Shown piece by piece: positions 50,970-60,676 of a stretch of 64,000 nt of DNA. A model generated the notes under the pieces. The model made no database searches. It was not told the DNA's origin and saw only the letters and a list, made by a program, of their open reading frames with translations. The DNA comes from Halobacteriales archaeon QH_7_65_31 (GTDB lineage: Archaea; Halobacteriota; Halobacteria; Halobacteriales; Haloarculaceae): NCBI GenBank assembly GCA_003021785.1, contig PXQU01000016.1, positions 62,001-126,000 of the forward strand, read 5' to 3'. Numbering within the stretch: the stretch's first letter is position 1; the number at the start of each line of letters is the position of its first letter. The translations under genes were made by a program, and so were the position numbers.

Positions 50970-51242
50970 TCACCCCTCCGGCTCGGCGTCGTCGTACCGG
51001 TCGGAGACGTAGACGATCGCCGACAGCAGCACTCCGAGGATGGTCGCGATGGTCGCCGCGCCGTAGACGGCAGTGCCGTACGGCGTCGGCGGCAGGTCGA
51101 TGAACCCGAACAGCGCGGGATCGAGTCCCTGTGGGCTAATTGCACCGATGACGAAGCCGACGGCCGCTGTCAGGAGGACGATGACAACGTAGAGGACGAG
51201 CACGAGTCGTCGCCCGTTCGTCGGTGATTCGCGGACAGACAC
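50970..51242 (-). CDS. DUF7520-like membrane protein of the cytochrome oxidase cluster
   Basis: 90 residues from GTG at 51242 (VSVRESPTNGRRLVLVLY), two helices (LVLVLYVVIVLLTAAVGFVIGAI and GTAVYGAATIATILGVLLSAIVYV). A TATA-like CTAATC about 28 nt upstream supports this start over ATG at 51284. It matches DUF7520 as I recall, usually near haloarchaeal oxidase genes. Confidence 0.7.
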   Translation of the reverse strand: MSVRESPTNGRRLVLVLYVVIVLLTAAVGFVIGAISPQGLDPALFGFIDLPPTPYGTAVYGAATIATILGVLLSAIVYVSDRYDDAEPEG

Positions 51243-51302
51243 ACCGGGTACTCCGTGGCTGGGGAAGATTAGCCTTTTGTCCACGAGCCGCGTACGCCGC
51301 GT

Positions 51303-51398
51303 ATGTCAGAGAAGGAAGCACTGTTCGGTGTGCTCGCAGGAGTCGCCGGCATGATGTTAATCACCGGAATCGTGCTCGTATTTACGAGCCTAAACTAA
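51303..51398 (+). CDS. 31-residue single-helix membrane protein
   Basis: Begins MSEKEALFGVLAGVAGMM, continues as a hydrophobic helix and ends VLVFTSLN. ATG 51303, TAA 51396-51398. It is divergent from the DUF7520-like gene with overlapping promoters, and its stop overlaps the coxI stop by 4 bp. Such short proteins often accompany haem-copper oxidases; a role as accessory subunit is inference. Confidence 0.6.
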   Translation: MSEKEALFGVLAGVAGMMLITGIVLVFTSLN

Positions 51399-53170
51399 TC
51401 GTCGCTCGGCTCGCCACGCCCGTCAGCAGCCAGCGCGGGCGCGTCGTCGTCCGTCGAGTCGAGCTGTTCTGCGAACCACTCGAACTCACGCGAGTACTGT
51501 CCGGTCTCCTTCAGATCCCACGGGTCCTCGGTCTCGACGACCGGCCCTTCGAGATACGACTGGACGAGATTGAACACCCAGATGATCTGGGCGAACAGGA
51601 TGATGAACGCGCCAAGCGTCGCGACCTGATGGAGCGTCGTCACCTGTGACAGCGGCGCGATGAGACCGTTGAACTCGTAGGTAGCGTAGCGGCGCGGCAT
51701 CCCGAGATAGCCGAGCAGTAACATCGCGAAGAACGTGATCACGACGCCGATCTCGGAGAGCCAGAAGTGCATCTTGGCGAGCCGTTTCTGGTACATCTTC
51801 CCGGTGACGATCGGGAACCAGTAGTAGATCGCGCCGAAGGCGGCAAAGGCGATCATCCCCATCACGATCCAGTGGAAATGGCCGACCACGTAGTAGGTGT
51901 CGTGGAGCACGAGATCGATCGGAATCGCAGCGAGGAAGACGCCAGTGATCCCGCCGATGACGAAGTTCGCGACGAAACCGATACAGAACAGCATCGGTGC
52001 AGTGAGCCGGATGTTGCCGTTCCACATCGTCGCGATCCAGTTGAACGTCTTCACCGCAGACGGTATCGCGATCGCCAACGAGACCGCCATGAACGACGCG
52101 CGGATCCGCGGATCGATGCCAGTCGAGAACATGTGGTGTGCCCACACGCCGAACGAGAGCACGCCGATAGCGAGCGTCGAGTAGATAACGAACTTGTAGC
52201 CGAACAGCTTTCGGCCCGAGAACTTCGGGAGAATCCACGAGACGAGTCCCATCGGCGGCAGGACGAGAATGTACACCTCGGGGTGGCCGAAGAACCAGAA
52301 CAGATGTTGCCAGAGGATCGGCGAGCCACCGTTGACGGCGAAGAAGGCGGTCTGGAAGTTCCGGTCCAACAGCAGCATGATGATGGCACTCCCCAGCAGC
52401 GGGAACGCGAAGAGGATGAGCGCCGACTGGGTGAGAATCGTCCACGAGAAGATGTCCAGATTCGCCCAGTTCACGTCCGGCGAGCGCTCGGTGAAGATGG
52501 TGACGATGAAGTTGATCGCCCCGAGCGTCGCGGAGATCCCCGAGAGGTGAAGCCCGAGTAACATCAGGTCGACACCTTGGTTGGCCTGCTCTGCAGACAG
52601 CGGCGCGTACATGACCCACGAGGTCTGTGCGGCCTCCACCGTTCCGCCCGTCAGCGGATCGAGGAAGAAGCCGGCCCAGATGAGCAGCGCGGCCGGCGGC
52701 AGCAGCCAGAACGCGATCCCGTTGATGCGCGGGAACGCCATGTCGTCTGCACCGATCAACAGCGGGATGAAGTAGTTCGAGAACGCCGCGATGATCGGCG
52801 TCCCGAACAGGAACAGCATGGTGATGCCGTGGCTCGTGAGAAGCCCGTTGTACACCCCGGTACTGCCGAGCACGTCGAGTGCCGGCGTCGTCAGCTCGAC
52901 ACGCATCAACATCACGGCGAGACCGCCCCACACGAACGCGACGGTGGCGTAGACGCCGTACAGAATCCCGATATCTTTGTGATCGACCGTCGTCAGCCAG
53001 CGGAGCAGTCCCGACGGCTTGTGACCCGTGGCCGCACTGTCACCGTAGCCGGCGTCACCGCTGGTCAGTGGCGCGTACGCCCGGAGGTTCTCCATGCGAG
53101 AGACGAGGGAGACGACCCCCACGAGAAACACCCCCATGAGGACGGTTAACGCGAGTTGCTCTCCTGCCAT
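51395..53170 (-). CDS. coxA: Haem-copper oxidase subunit I (A-type)
   Basis: 591 residues with about thirteen helices. Haem a ligand in LLTSHGITMLFLFG; CuB site in FFGHPEVYILVLPPMG and WAHHMFSTG; haem ligands in HDTYYVVGHFHWIVMG. The Glu in HPEV marks an A-type enzyme. An N-terminal extra helix of about 30 residues precedes the core. Subunit II is not in this window. Confidence 0.93.
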   Translation of the reverse strand: MAGEQLALTVLMGVFLVGVVSLVSRMENLRAYAPLTSGDAGYGDSAATGHKPSGLLRWLTTVDHKDIGILYGVYATVAFVWGGLAVMLMRVELTTPALDVLGSTGVYNGLLTSHGITMLFLFGTPIIAAFSNYFIPLLIGADDMAFPRINGIAFWLLPPAALLIWAGFFLDPLTGGTVEAAQTSWVMYAPLSAEQANQGVDLMLLGLHLSGISATLGAINFIVTIFTERSPDVNWANLDIFSWTILTQSALILFAFPLLGSAIIMLLLDRNFQTAFFAVNGGSPILWQHLFWFFGHPEVYILVLPPMGLVSWILPKFSGRKLFGYKFVIYSTLAIGVLSFGVWAHHMFSTGIDPRIRASFMAVSLAIAIPSAVKTFNWIATMWNGNIRLTAPMLFCIGFVANFVIGGITGVFLAAIPIDLVLHDTYYVVGHFHWIVMGMIAFAAFGAIYYWFPIVTGKMYQKRLAKMHFWLSEIGVVITFFAMLLLGYLGMPRRYATYEFNGLIAPLSQVTTLHQVATLGAFIILFAQIIWVFNLVQSYLEGPVVETEDPWDLKETGQYSREFEWFAEQLDSTDDDAPALAADGRGEPSDD

Positions 53171-53231
53171 ACGTCACCTTGGGGACTGGGCGATAAGAAA
53201 GGTTGTGTTCCCCGGCGTCTCCGCGAGCGGA

Positions 53232-53633
53232 CTACTCCGCGTCCGTCGGTTCCTCGTCCGTTGGTTCCGCCTCGACGGATTCGTCGTCGACGTGCTCGTC
53301 CCGTCCGGTCGCTGCCGTCTCTCCGTGCGACTCGTCGGAGGATGTCAGCTCACTCGGATCTGCGGCCGCGGCCTGTGGCTCCGCGAACTCCTCCGGGTCG
53401 GCTTTCAGCTCCGCTTCTGCGTTCGAGATGGCGCGTGCAGAGAAGTAGGTGAGCAAGACCAGCGCACTGAACGTGATGACGACGATACTGAGCTGAATCG
53501 CCTGATTGGCGATGTCAGTTCCGAACGGGTTGTATAACACGAACACACCGACGAAGAAAGCCATCATCGCCAGCGGAATCGCGTTGACGATGAGATCGAG
53601 GAGCGTCTCGCGGTCGAACGTCCGTGATGACAT
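53232..53633 (-). CDS. DUF6684-like membrane protein of the oxidase cluster
   Basis: 133 residues. TFDRETLLDLIVNAIPLAMMAFFVGVFVLYNPFG and a second helix LSIVVITFSALVLLTYFSARAI, then an acidic tail. The start RETLLDLIVNAIPL is what I recall for DUF6684. Upstream of coxI in the same direction. Confidence 0.78.
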   Translation of the reverse strand: MSSRTFDRETLLDLIVNAIPLAMMAFFVGVFVLYNPFGTDIANQAIQLSIVVITFSALVLLTYFSARAISNAEAELKADPEEFAEPQAAAADPSELTSSDESHGETAATGRDEHVDDESVEAEPTDEEPTDAE

Positions 53634-53672
53634 ATCCGGTCGTTACTCCTGTGCGGGTAAGAGGTTACGGAT

Positions 53673-54089
53673 TCATGCCGCCCGCCCGGTCTCTGTGATC
53701 GAACTGCCGGCCAGCCCAGCCGCGAACGAGACGACGCCGGCCCCGGTGATGGAGAACCCACGCAGGACGACGGTATCGGTCGAGGCGAGTGCGCTCTGGA
53801 CAGTACTAAGCTCCGTGCCGGTCTGTGTCCACACGACGACCAGTCCGAGCAGCACGAACAGTCCCGAGAGGGCCGTCAACGCCCGCCACGGTCGCTCCGC
53901 GTAACCGGACTCCGTGAGGATACCGGCCACGCTCCCGGCGAACAGCACCAGCCCACCGATTGCGAGCGGATAAACCGCCATCACGACGCCGACCTCGCCC
54001 ACCGCGAGCCCGAGCGCGACGAACAGCGGCCAGGAGCTCAGCTTCCCCGTCCCCGCCGTCTCCCCCGTCTCACTCTCCCGTTGTGACAT
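53673..54089 (-). CDS. DUF7541-like membrane protein of the oxidase cluster
   Basis: 138 residues from ATG at 54089 (MSQRESETGETAGTG). Four helices, e.g. FVALGLAVGEVGVVMAVYPLAIGGLVLFAGSVAGILTESGY. It resembles DUF7541. An upstream ATG at 54107 is an alternative. 39 bp before the DUF6684-like gene. Confidence 0.72.
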   Translation of the reverse strand: MSQRESETGETAGTGKLSSWPLFVALGLAVGEVGVVMAVYPLAIGGLVLFAGSVAGILTESGYAERPWRALTALSGLFVLLGLVVVWTQTGTELSTVQSALASTDTVVLRGFSITGAGVVSFAAGLAGSSITETGRAA

Positions 54090-54126
54090 ACTCGTGATGG
54101 GGGACACTGGCTGAAATGTCCGTCGG

Positions 54127-56946
54127 TCAGTCCCAGAACGCGTTCGTCCGGGCGTACTCGCGCTCCCGGGCGAGAATATCGCGGTAGAACTCCGCCTCGT
54201 CCTCGCGGAGCTTGTTGATGACGCGAGCCGCGTTGCGCGGCCCGACCCCGCGGGCCGCCAGCGCGATGACCGCTTCCTTCCCGTGACCCTGCACGAGCGA
54301 GCCGGCTTTGAACGCCCGCTCGGTCATCCGCTCCTGCTCCTCGTCTCGCTCCTCGCGCTTGATCGCCGTCACCACCTCGTCGGCCCACGGGTTCAGCGCC
54401 GCGATCCGCGTCGAATCGCAGTCGGGACACGTCGGCGGGTCGTCGATCCGTTTCACCTGCCGTTTCGCCTCCCACGCCTGACAGTGGAGACAGAAGAGCA
54501 ACATCCGGTCGTTCTGGATGCGCTCTCTGACCGTCTCGATGACCGACGCGTCGGCGTTCTCCGGCGAGAGCAGCTCTTGGCCCGACGAGCGACCGCCCAA
54601 CCCAATTGGCGTGCGTTCGCCGACCGTCTCGACGGCCACCTCCCGGCGACGGACGGCTTCGAGCACGGCACTCGCGCGGTCGGCGTCGAGTTCGACGTGG
54701 AGCGTCTCGCGCAGCGCCTCGTCGTAGACGGGCGTGTCACGCAGCGCCTCCAGCAGGCGGTCGCGTCCGAATCCGCGACCGCCCTTCCACCCCTTGAGCG
54801 CGCCGAACTTCGCGGCCACCTGTGCCAGCGTGTACTTCAGTGAGTCGGAGTTCTTCAGCGACAGCTCGATGAGCGGCTCGACGTGATCGGGGTCAGTGTC
54901 GAAGAGCAGATCCACCACGTCACCGAGATAGACGCCCGACGGCAGTTCCAGCTCGATGCGATACGGGTCCGTCTCAAGACCGACCGAGGAGCCGGTCTGC
55001 TGGCCGATGAGCGCAGAGAGCAGTCGCCCGAGCGTCTCGTTCGCCTTATGACCGAGACAGGCGTTCACCACCACCTCGCGACCGTACGCCTCCACCAGAA
55101 TCGTCTCGTCGGTCGGCGTGCTCGCCTCGTGGCGTTCGATCGGGTCGAGTGCCTCACTCGCGGTGTGCTCGTCGGTTGGATACGACTCCGCCATCCCGCG
55201 CGCCACGCTCTCGCGCGACCGGCCAGCGTCGAACGCCGTCGCCGTCTCGCCGCGCAGCTCGCCCACCCGCTGGGCGACGTCGTACGGGACGGGAATCTCC
55301 TGACCGGTCCACGACGGGACCTCGCCGCCGGGGTCCTCGATCGGCGTTACCTGCACCGTCTCGTCGTCCTCGTCCACGGTGGTGATGCGCCACATCTCCC
55401 CGCCCTGAATGAACACCTCTCCCGGCGCGGCGAAGTTGACGACGAACCGCTCGGCGAGCGTGCCGACTGTCCGGCCCGAGGCCATGTCCACGACCCGGAA
55501 GTTCTGTTCGTCGGGGATCATCGAGAGGTTCTGATAGAAGTACTCCCACGTCCCCCGCGACTTCTCCAGTCGGTCGTGGGCTTCCTCTAACCACAGGAGG
55601 TGATTGTCGGCCAGTTCGCGAACAATCCGCTTGAACGTCTCTTGTTCGAGATCGCGGTACGGATACGCTCGGCGGACGATTTCGAAGCAGCCGCGGGCGG
55701 AGATCTCACCGAACCCCATCAGAATCCCGGCGATCTGGTTCGCGACCGTGTCGAGACTGCCGTGATGAATCGCGGCGTCCTCGACGACACCCTCCTGTGC
55801 CATCTTCGCGATCGCCAGCGCCTCGAAGGTGTCGTCCGGTCGGGTCGCGATGACGGTCCCGCGTGACACCTGCCCGGACTTGTGCCCGGCTCGACCGACG
55901 CGCTGGAGCAGTCGCGCCACCTCTCGCGGGCTCTGATACTGGACGACGTGATCGATGCGCCCGACGTCGATGCCCAGCTCCATCGAGGAGGTGCAGATCA
56001 GCGCGTCCCGCTCCCCAGACTTGAGTCGCTCCTCCACGTCGATGCGGGCTTCCTTCGCCAGCGAGCCGTGGTGGACGGCGACGTCGGTCCCGTACTCCTT
56101 CAGTCGGGAGCCGAGCCCCTCTGCGGTCGTCCGCGTGTTCACGAAGACGAGCGTCGAGTCGTTCTCAGAGACGATGGCGTCGATGGCCCGCACCTGACTC
56201 GCGACGGCGGCGTCGGTGACGAGCTCGGAGGCGAGCACCTCGTCGTCAGCAGTCACCTCCGGATTCGTCACCTGCACGTCGAACTGGCTCCCGGCGTCCA
56301 CCTCGATGATTGCACAGCCGCGGTCTCCAGTCAGGAATCGACCCACCTCTTCTGGGTCACCGACGGTTGCCGACAGGCCGATACGCTGGACTCGTCCGGC
56401 GTACTCGCGCAGGTGTTCGAGACCGATCGCCAGCTGTGCCCCTCGTTTCGAGGCGGCCAGCTCGTGCACCTCGTCGATAACAACGTGTTCCACGTCCGCC
56501 AGCGCGGCGCGGAGCTTCTCGCCGGTGAACATCGCCTGCAGGGTCTCCGGCGTCGTCACGAGCACGTCGGGCGGATCGTCGGCCTGTTTCGACCGCTGGT
56601 AATCAGTCGTGTCGCCGTGTCGCACGTCCACCTCGATGTCGAGACGCTTCCCCCACCAGTCGAGTCGCTCGCGCATATCCCGATTGAGGGCACGTAGCGG
56701 TGTGATGTACAGCGCCTGTAGTCCCTCGAGCTCGTCGCGCTCGCTGATAGCCGATAGCACCGGCAGCATCGCGGTCTCCGTCTTCCCGGTTCCGGTCGGC
56801 GCGACGACGAGCCCGTTTTTGCCGTCTGCGAGCGGCGGGATCGCCTTCCGCTGTGGCTCCGTCGGCTGGTCGAAGCCGCGCTCGGAGAGCGCCGCACGCA
56901 CCGGCGCGGCGAGATGCGTGAACGCGTCCAGCCCCTGCTGGCTCAT
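54127..56946 (-). CDS. lhr: Lhr-family DEAD/DEAH-box helicase
   Basis: 939 residues from ATG at 56946 (MSQQGLDAFTHLAAP). Helicase motifs: Q-motif PTEPQRKAIPPL, I APTGTGKTET, II VIDEVHEL, III LSATVGDPEEV, then IV-VI to LLQRVGRAGHKSGQ. The winged-helix and Lhr-core beta-sheet part follows, with a four-Cys motif (FCLHCQAW and CPDCDS). An HhH-like end (ARGVGPRNAARVINKLREDEAEFYRDIL) closes it. Acts on forks or recombination intermediates; the phosphoesterase next to it is a known Lhr-linked partner. Confidence 0.93.
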   Translation of the reverse strand: MSQQGLDAFTHLAAPVRAALSERGFDQPTEPQRKAIPPLADGKNGLVVAPTGTGKTETAMLPVLSAISERDELEGLQALYITPLRALNRDMRERLDWWGKRLDIEVDVRHGDTTDYQRSKQADDPPDVLVTTPETLQAMFTGEKLRAALADVEHVVIDEVHELAASKRGAQLAIGLEHLREYAGRVQRIGLSATVGDPEEVGRFLTGDRGCAIIEVDAGSQFDVQVTNPEVTADDEVLASELVTDAAVASQVRAIDAIVSENDSTLVFVNTRTTAEGLGSRLKEYGTDVAVHHGSLAKEARIDVEERLKSGERDALICTSSMELGIDVGRIDHVVQYQSPREVARLLQRVGRAGHKSGQVSRGTVIATRPDDTFEALAIAKMAQEGVVEDAAIHHGSLDTVANQIAGILMGFGEISARGCFEIVRRAYPYRDLEQETFKRIVRELADNHLLWLEEAHDRLEKSRGTWEYFYQNLSMIPDEQNFRVVDMASGRTVGTLAERFVVNFAAPGEVFIQGGEMWRITTVDEDDETVQVTPIEDPGGEVPSWTGQEIPVPYDVAQRVGELRGETATAFDAGRSRESVARGMAESYPTDEHTASEALDPIERHEASTPTDETILVEAYGREVVVNACLGHKANETLGRLLSALIGQQTGSSVGLETDPYRIELELPSGVYLGDVVDLLFDTDPDHVEPLIELSLKNSDSLKYTLAQVAAKFGALKGWKGGRGFGRDRLLEALRDTPVYDEALRETLHVELDADRASAVLEAVRRREVAVETVGERTPIGLGGRSSGQELLSPENADASVIETVRERIQNDRMLLFCLHCQAWEAKRQVKRIDDPPTCPDCDSTRIAALNPWADEVVTAIKREERDEEQERMTERAFKAGSLVQGHGKEAVIALAARGVGPRNAARVINKLREDEAEFYRDILAREREYARTNAFWD

Positions 56947-56996
56947 TACCGTCCGTCGGGCTGACAGCCGAATAAGCCGCACGGTCTCCCCGACGC

Positions 56997-57737
56997 TCAG
57001 AGCCGGTCATACTGCCCGAGCCGCGTCCCGTCGAACAGATACGCCTCGCCGGCAGTCAGCGCGCTCGGCAGGAACGGGGTCAGAAACTCGTCGTTCTCGT
57101 TCACCCACGTCCCGCCGACGCGGTCGTTGAACGCCGGGAACACGATCAGCTCCGTCGCCTCGACGGCAAGCGACTGCGCGTCGAACGGCGCCGGATTCAG
57201 CCCGCCCCGGAGCCACGCTCGCTCCGTCCGTCCGCCGCCGACCGCGTCTTCGAGTCGCACCTGCGGATGCTCGTGAGCGACACACAGCGTCTCGCCCGCG
57301 AGCACCGACTCCGCGGGCCACGTGTGTCCGTGTGCGAACCCGACCCTACCGATGCGCGTTCCCGCCCCGTCGGTGACCGTCACCCCGTCGACCTCGGCGG
57401 CGACGGTCTCGATGTCGCCGTCGTGGTTCCCTTTCACCACGACGAGCGGGGCGATCGCCGTCACGGCATCGAACAGCGCCGCCAGCTCCTCCCGTTCCGC
57501 CTCGCTCGGCGTACCGATCGCGTTGCCAACGTCACCAAGCGCGACGACGCGGTCGGGGCGATGCTCGCGAACGAGGGCCAGCAGCCGCTCGCGGCGCTCG
57601 TCGGCCGCGGAGCGCAGTTCGACCCCCTCTCGACGGAGCGCGACCTCCAGCCCGGCGTGGTAGTCCCCGACGACGAGGAGCCGCTGGCCGGCGGTCTCGA
57701 CCGTCGCCGCCGGCGCGTCTGGAATCGGCTCCACCAC
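56997..57737 (-). CDS. rpe: Calcineurin-like metallophosphoesterase (RPA-operon type)
   Basis: 246 residues. Metal motifs: GDYHAG, VVALGDVGNAIG, VVKGNHDGD and FAHGHTW. It lies directly after the rpap1-like gene (1 bp apart) and upstream of lhr, as in the rpa1-rpap1-rpe operon described in Haloferax volcanii. The substrate is unknown. Confidence 0.88.
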   Translation of the reverse strand: MVEPIPDAPAATVETAGQRLLVVGDYHAGLEVALRREGVELRSAADERRERLLALVREHRPDRVVALGDVGNAIGTPSEAEREELAALFDAVTAIAPLVVVKGNHDGDIETVAAEVDGVTVTDGAGTRIGRVGFAHGHTWPAESVLAGETLCVAHEHPQVRLEDAVGGGRTERAWLRGGLNPAPFDAQSLAVEATELIVFPAFNDRVGGTWVNENDEFLTPFLPSALTAGEAYLFDGTRLGQYDRL

Positions 57738-57738
57738 G

Positions 57739-59325
57739 TCAGATCGGCTTGAACTTCCCGTCCGCCGGCTCGTAACACTGGCCGCTCATGAGCGCGTCCT
57801 GCACGGCGGCTTCGACCTCGTCCGGCGTCGCCCCGGTCTGCTCGGCAACCGTCGCGACCAGCTCGTCATGGTCGGCCCCGTCGCCGTCATCGAGTGTCGC
57901 CATCGCCTCCATCACCGCGTCCTCGACGGAGACGTCAGCCGGTTCCTCGTCCGTGTCGTCAGCGTCAGCGTCGGCGTCGTCGCTGTCAGTCGCGCCGCCG
58001 TCATCAGTATCTGCGGTGGCCGCCGACGCTGATTCCGACGCCGACGGTTCCGTCTCCGTCTCCGATTCCGGTGTCGGTTCCGCCTCCTCGCGCTCCTCGT
58101 CGCTTGCCGACTCCTGTTCCGGTTCGAGTTCGGGTTCCGGCTCCACCTCGTCGCCGGTCGAGAACTCCGTGCCGAACTCCGACTCTACCTCCTCGCGCTC
58201 CTCGTCAGTGAGCACGTCGTCCTCCTCGGGATCGAACTCGTCCAGCTCCTCTTCGATCTCCGTCTCGACATCGTCGAGCTCGAAATCGCCGGGTTCGTCC
58301 GACTCTGCCGGCTCGTCCGACTCATCCAGCTCGTCCGACTCGACCGACTCATCCGACTCGATTCCGTCCTCGCTCGCCGTCGCAGCGTCGTCGGTCGCGA
58401 CCGGCACTCCGTCGGACGTGACAGCCTCCGCCGGCGACGACTCGCCCGTCTGCTCCGTGTCGGTCGCCTCCGGCTCCGTCTCCGCGGTCGTCCCCTCCTC
58501 GACGGGTTCGAACTCCGCGGTCGGCTCCCCGTCGGTCACTTCCTCGCTCTGCTCCGAAGCCGGCTCCTCTGTCGTCGTCGCCGCGTCGGCCGCGAACTCG
58601 CGGTCGGCGAGCGCGCTCGCGTCCCCGGTTCCCTCGTCGGGAGCGACGTCGAGCGGGGTGACCTCGTCGCGCTCACCGGCGACGGTTTCGAGTGCCTCGA
58701 CGGCGAGTGTGTGGAGCGCGTCCAGATAGGCGGGCGTTGTCCCGTAGTGATCGAGCGCGAGCGCGATTCCCGACGCGAGCGACGGCTCGACGCCGTCGGC
58801 TTCGAGCGCGGCGGTGAGCTCCTCCCCGACCAGCCCGGTCTCGATGGCAGCGGCCATCGTCTCCGTGCGGTCGATAGTTCGTCTCGCCGCCTCGACCACC
58901 CAGCGGTCGCGGGTGTCGCCGTCCACTTCGCTGATGGACTCCGGACGGACGCTGGTGAACACGCGGTCGCCGTCCTCCGGCTCGAAAGTGCGGGCCTTTC
59001 CGGTGACGGCGAGGAAGGCGGGCGAGTCCGTCCGTTCGAGGAAGGCGAGCGCGTCCGGCTGGTACTGGCCGGCGTAGGTGACGAACGCGCCCGTCGGATC
59101 GACGATTCGCGCGCGGAGCATCTCGTCGTTGACCCACTCCTCTTCAGTCAGGACGCCGGCGAGAAACAGCCGGTTCACGCGCGCGCCCGACGGCGTGATG
59201 ACGTAGTTCGGCGCGCGCTCCTCGTCGCTCTCGGAGTAGGAGAGGTCGCTGTCGTCGAACTCGGCGGCGAACAGCCGGTTCGCGATCTCGCGCGTGCCCG
59301 GGCCGCCGTCCTCGGACTCGCTCAT
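57739..59325 (-). CDS. rpap1: RPA-associated protein with acidic middle region
   Basis: 528 residues. The N-terminal OB-like domain (about 1-200: TREIANRLFAAEFDDSDLSYSESDEERAPNYVITPSGARVNRLFLAG) is that of COG3390 RPA-associated proteins. A low-complexity Asp/Glu/Ser region (about 230-460) links to a small C-terminal helical domain ending VQDALMSGQCYEPADGKFKPI. It binds RPA1 in H. volcanii. Overlaps rpa1 by 4 bp. Confidence 0.88.
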   Translation of the reverse strand: MSESEDGGPGTREIANRLFAAEFDDSDLSYSESDEERAPNYVITPSGARVNRLFLAGVLTEEEWVNDEMLRARIVDPTGAFVTYAGQYQPDALAFLERTDSPAFLAVTGKARTFEPEDGDRVFTSVRPESISEVDGDTRDRWVVEAARRTIDRTETMAAAIETGLVGEELTAALEADGVEPSLASGIALALDHYGTTPAYLDALHTLAVEALETVAGERDEVTPLDVAPDEGTGDASALADREFAADAATTTEEPASEQSEEVTDGEPTAEFEPVEEGTTAETEPEATDTEQTGESSPAEAVTSDGVPVATDDAATASEDGIESDESVESDELDESDEPAESDEPGDFELDDVETEIEEELDEFDPEEDDVLTDEEREEVESEFGTEFSTGDEVEPEPELEPEQESASDEEREEAEPTPESETETEPSASESASAATADTDDGGATDSDDADADADDTDEEPADVSVEDAVMEAMATLDDGDGADHDELVATVAEQTGATPDEVEAAVQDALMSGQCYEPADGKFKPI

Positions 59326-60593
59326 CTGTCCACCTCCGCGAGCGCGGCCGTCGCACGCGCGCTCGGCTCCTCGTCGCTCTCCTCGAAGCTCGTCGCGTCC
59401 AGATTCGCGCCGTACTCGTCGACCGAGAGCTGGCCGCGAACGCGGTACTCGCGACCGACTATCGTCTCCCGGATGTCGTCGGCGACGACCGTCTTGTCCA
59501 TCGCGTCGCGGGCGTGCTCTTTGGCGGCTTCGATACCGCCGCCGTACAGCTCCTCCGTGAGATCGTGGTCCAAGATCGCGGTCACGGTCCCGGTTCCGTC
59601 GTCGAGAATCGCCTTCACGCGCAGGTCGTCCTCCCCCTCAACGGCGCCGTGTGAGCGACACTGGTCGTTCTGGACGACCCGACCGCACTCCGGACAGCGC
59701 TCGATGAGCCCGGAGCCGTCGCGCACCTCGATGACGTTCCCGACGAGCGTCACGTCGTACGCGCCGCCCGACTCGACCGCCTCACCGATCGGTAGCTCCG
59801 GGGCCTCGTCGCTCACGGTCACGTCCTCTTGGAGCGCGAGCACGCTGGAGAACTCCGAGACGTTCACCGAGGGCACGCCGCGGAACTCCCGGATCGAGAC
59901 GTTCTCGATCCGGACGCTGGTCCCCTCCTCGATCTCGGCGTGCGGGTCCCAGTCGGTGAACGGGAGCTTGCCGGTCTCGTCGCCGAGGACGCCGCTCAGG
60001 ATCTCCGTCTCGCCGTCGCGCCCGTCGATGGTCTTCGCCTCGCAGTCGAGTACCCGGACGACGACGTTTCGCCCGCGATCACCCGGGGAGAGCGCGTCGA
60101 GCACGCGGTCGCCGCCGATCTCCTCGGAGACGGTCACCTCCTCGTCCTCGAAGACGAGCGTGGTGGACTGGCCGAGGTTGAGCTCGGGGTGGCCCTCCCA
60201 CTCGCGCACGCCGGCGTTGCCGACGGTGACGGTGTCACCGACCGAGAGACCGAAGTCCTCCCACGCGGTGTAGGAGATTACTCCGCTCGCGTCGGCGAGC
60301 TCCCCCTCGTAGATGGTCTGGTCGTCGCCCTGATACCGGATGGAGCGTCGCCCGACCGTCAGCACGCGGGCCGTGACGGTGACGTTGCCGTCGTCGGTGT
60401 CGATCCCGGCGATCTCCTTCGTCGTCGGCTCGCTGCCGGACGAGCCGCCGTCGCCGTATTTCCGACGCAGCGACCCTTTCGCTTCCTCCAGCGGAACGGA
60501 GTAGCTGGTGAGCTTCTCTAAGTCCTCTAAGACCTCCTGTTTGTCAACACCGAGGTCGGAGGCGAGCGCCTCGGCTTCGTCTTCGAGACTCAT
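59322..60593 (-). CDS. rpa1: Replication protein A (single-stranded DNA-binding), RPA1-type
   Basis: 423 residues from ATG at 60593 (MSLEDEAEALASDLGVDK). Three OB folds, beginning about GIDTDDGNVTVTARVLTVGRRSI, DRGRNVVVRVLDCEAKTIDG and AYDVTLVGNVIEVRDG, and a zinc-finger-like segment ERCPECGRVVQNDQCRSHG. Length and OB count fit RPA1. It coats ssDNA during replication and repair. Confidence 0.93.
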   Translation of the reverse strand: MSLEDEAEALASDLGVDKQEVLEDLEKLTSYSVPLEEAKGSLRRKYGDGGSSGSEPTTKEIAGIDTDDGNVTVTARVLTVGRRSIRYQGDDQTIYEGELADASGVISYTAWEDFGLSVGDTVTVGNAGVREWEGHPELNLGQSTTLVFEDEEVTVSEEIGGDRVLDALSPGDRGRNVVVRVLDCEAKTIDGRDGETEILSGVLGDETGKLPFTDWDPHAEIEEGTSVRIENVSIREFRGVPSVNVSEFSSVLALQEDVTVSDEAPELPIGEAVESGGAYDVTLVGNVIEVRDGSGLIERCPECGRVVQNDQCRSHGAVEGEDDLRVKAILDDGTGTVTAILDHDLTEELYGGGIEAAKEHARDAMDKTVVADDIRETIVGREYRVRGQLSVDEYGANLDATSFEESDEEPSARATAALAEVDR

Positions 60594-60676
60594 CGTCTGT
60601 GAGTTCAGCCCGATGCATGAAGGATCTACCGGCGACGCGACGAAACCACTAATCACGCGCCGCGACCACTACCGGT

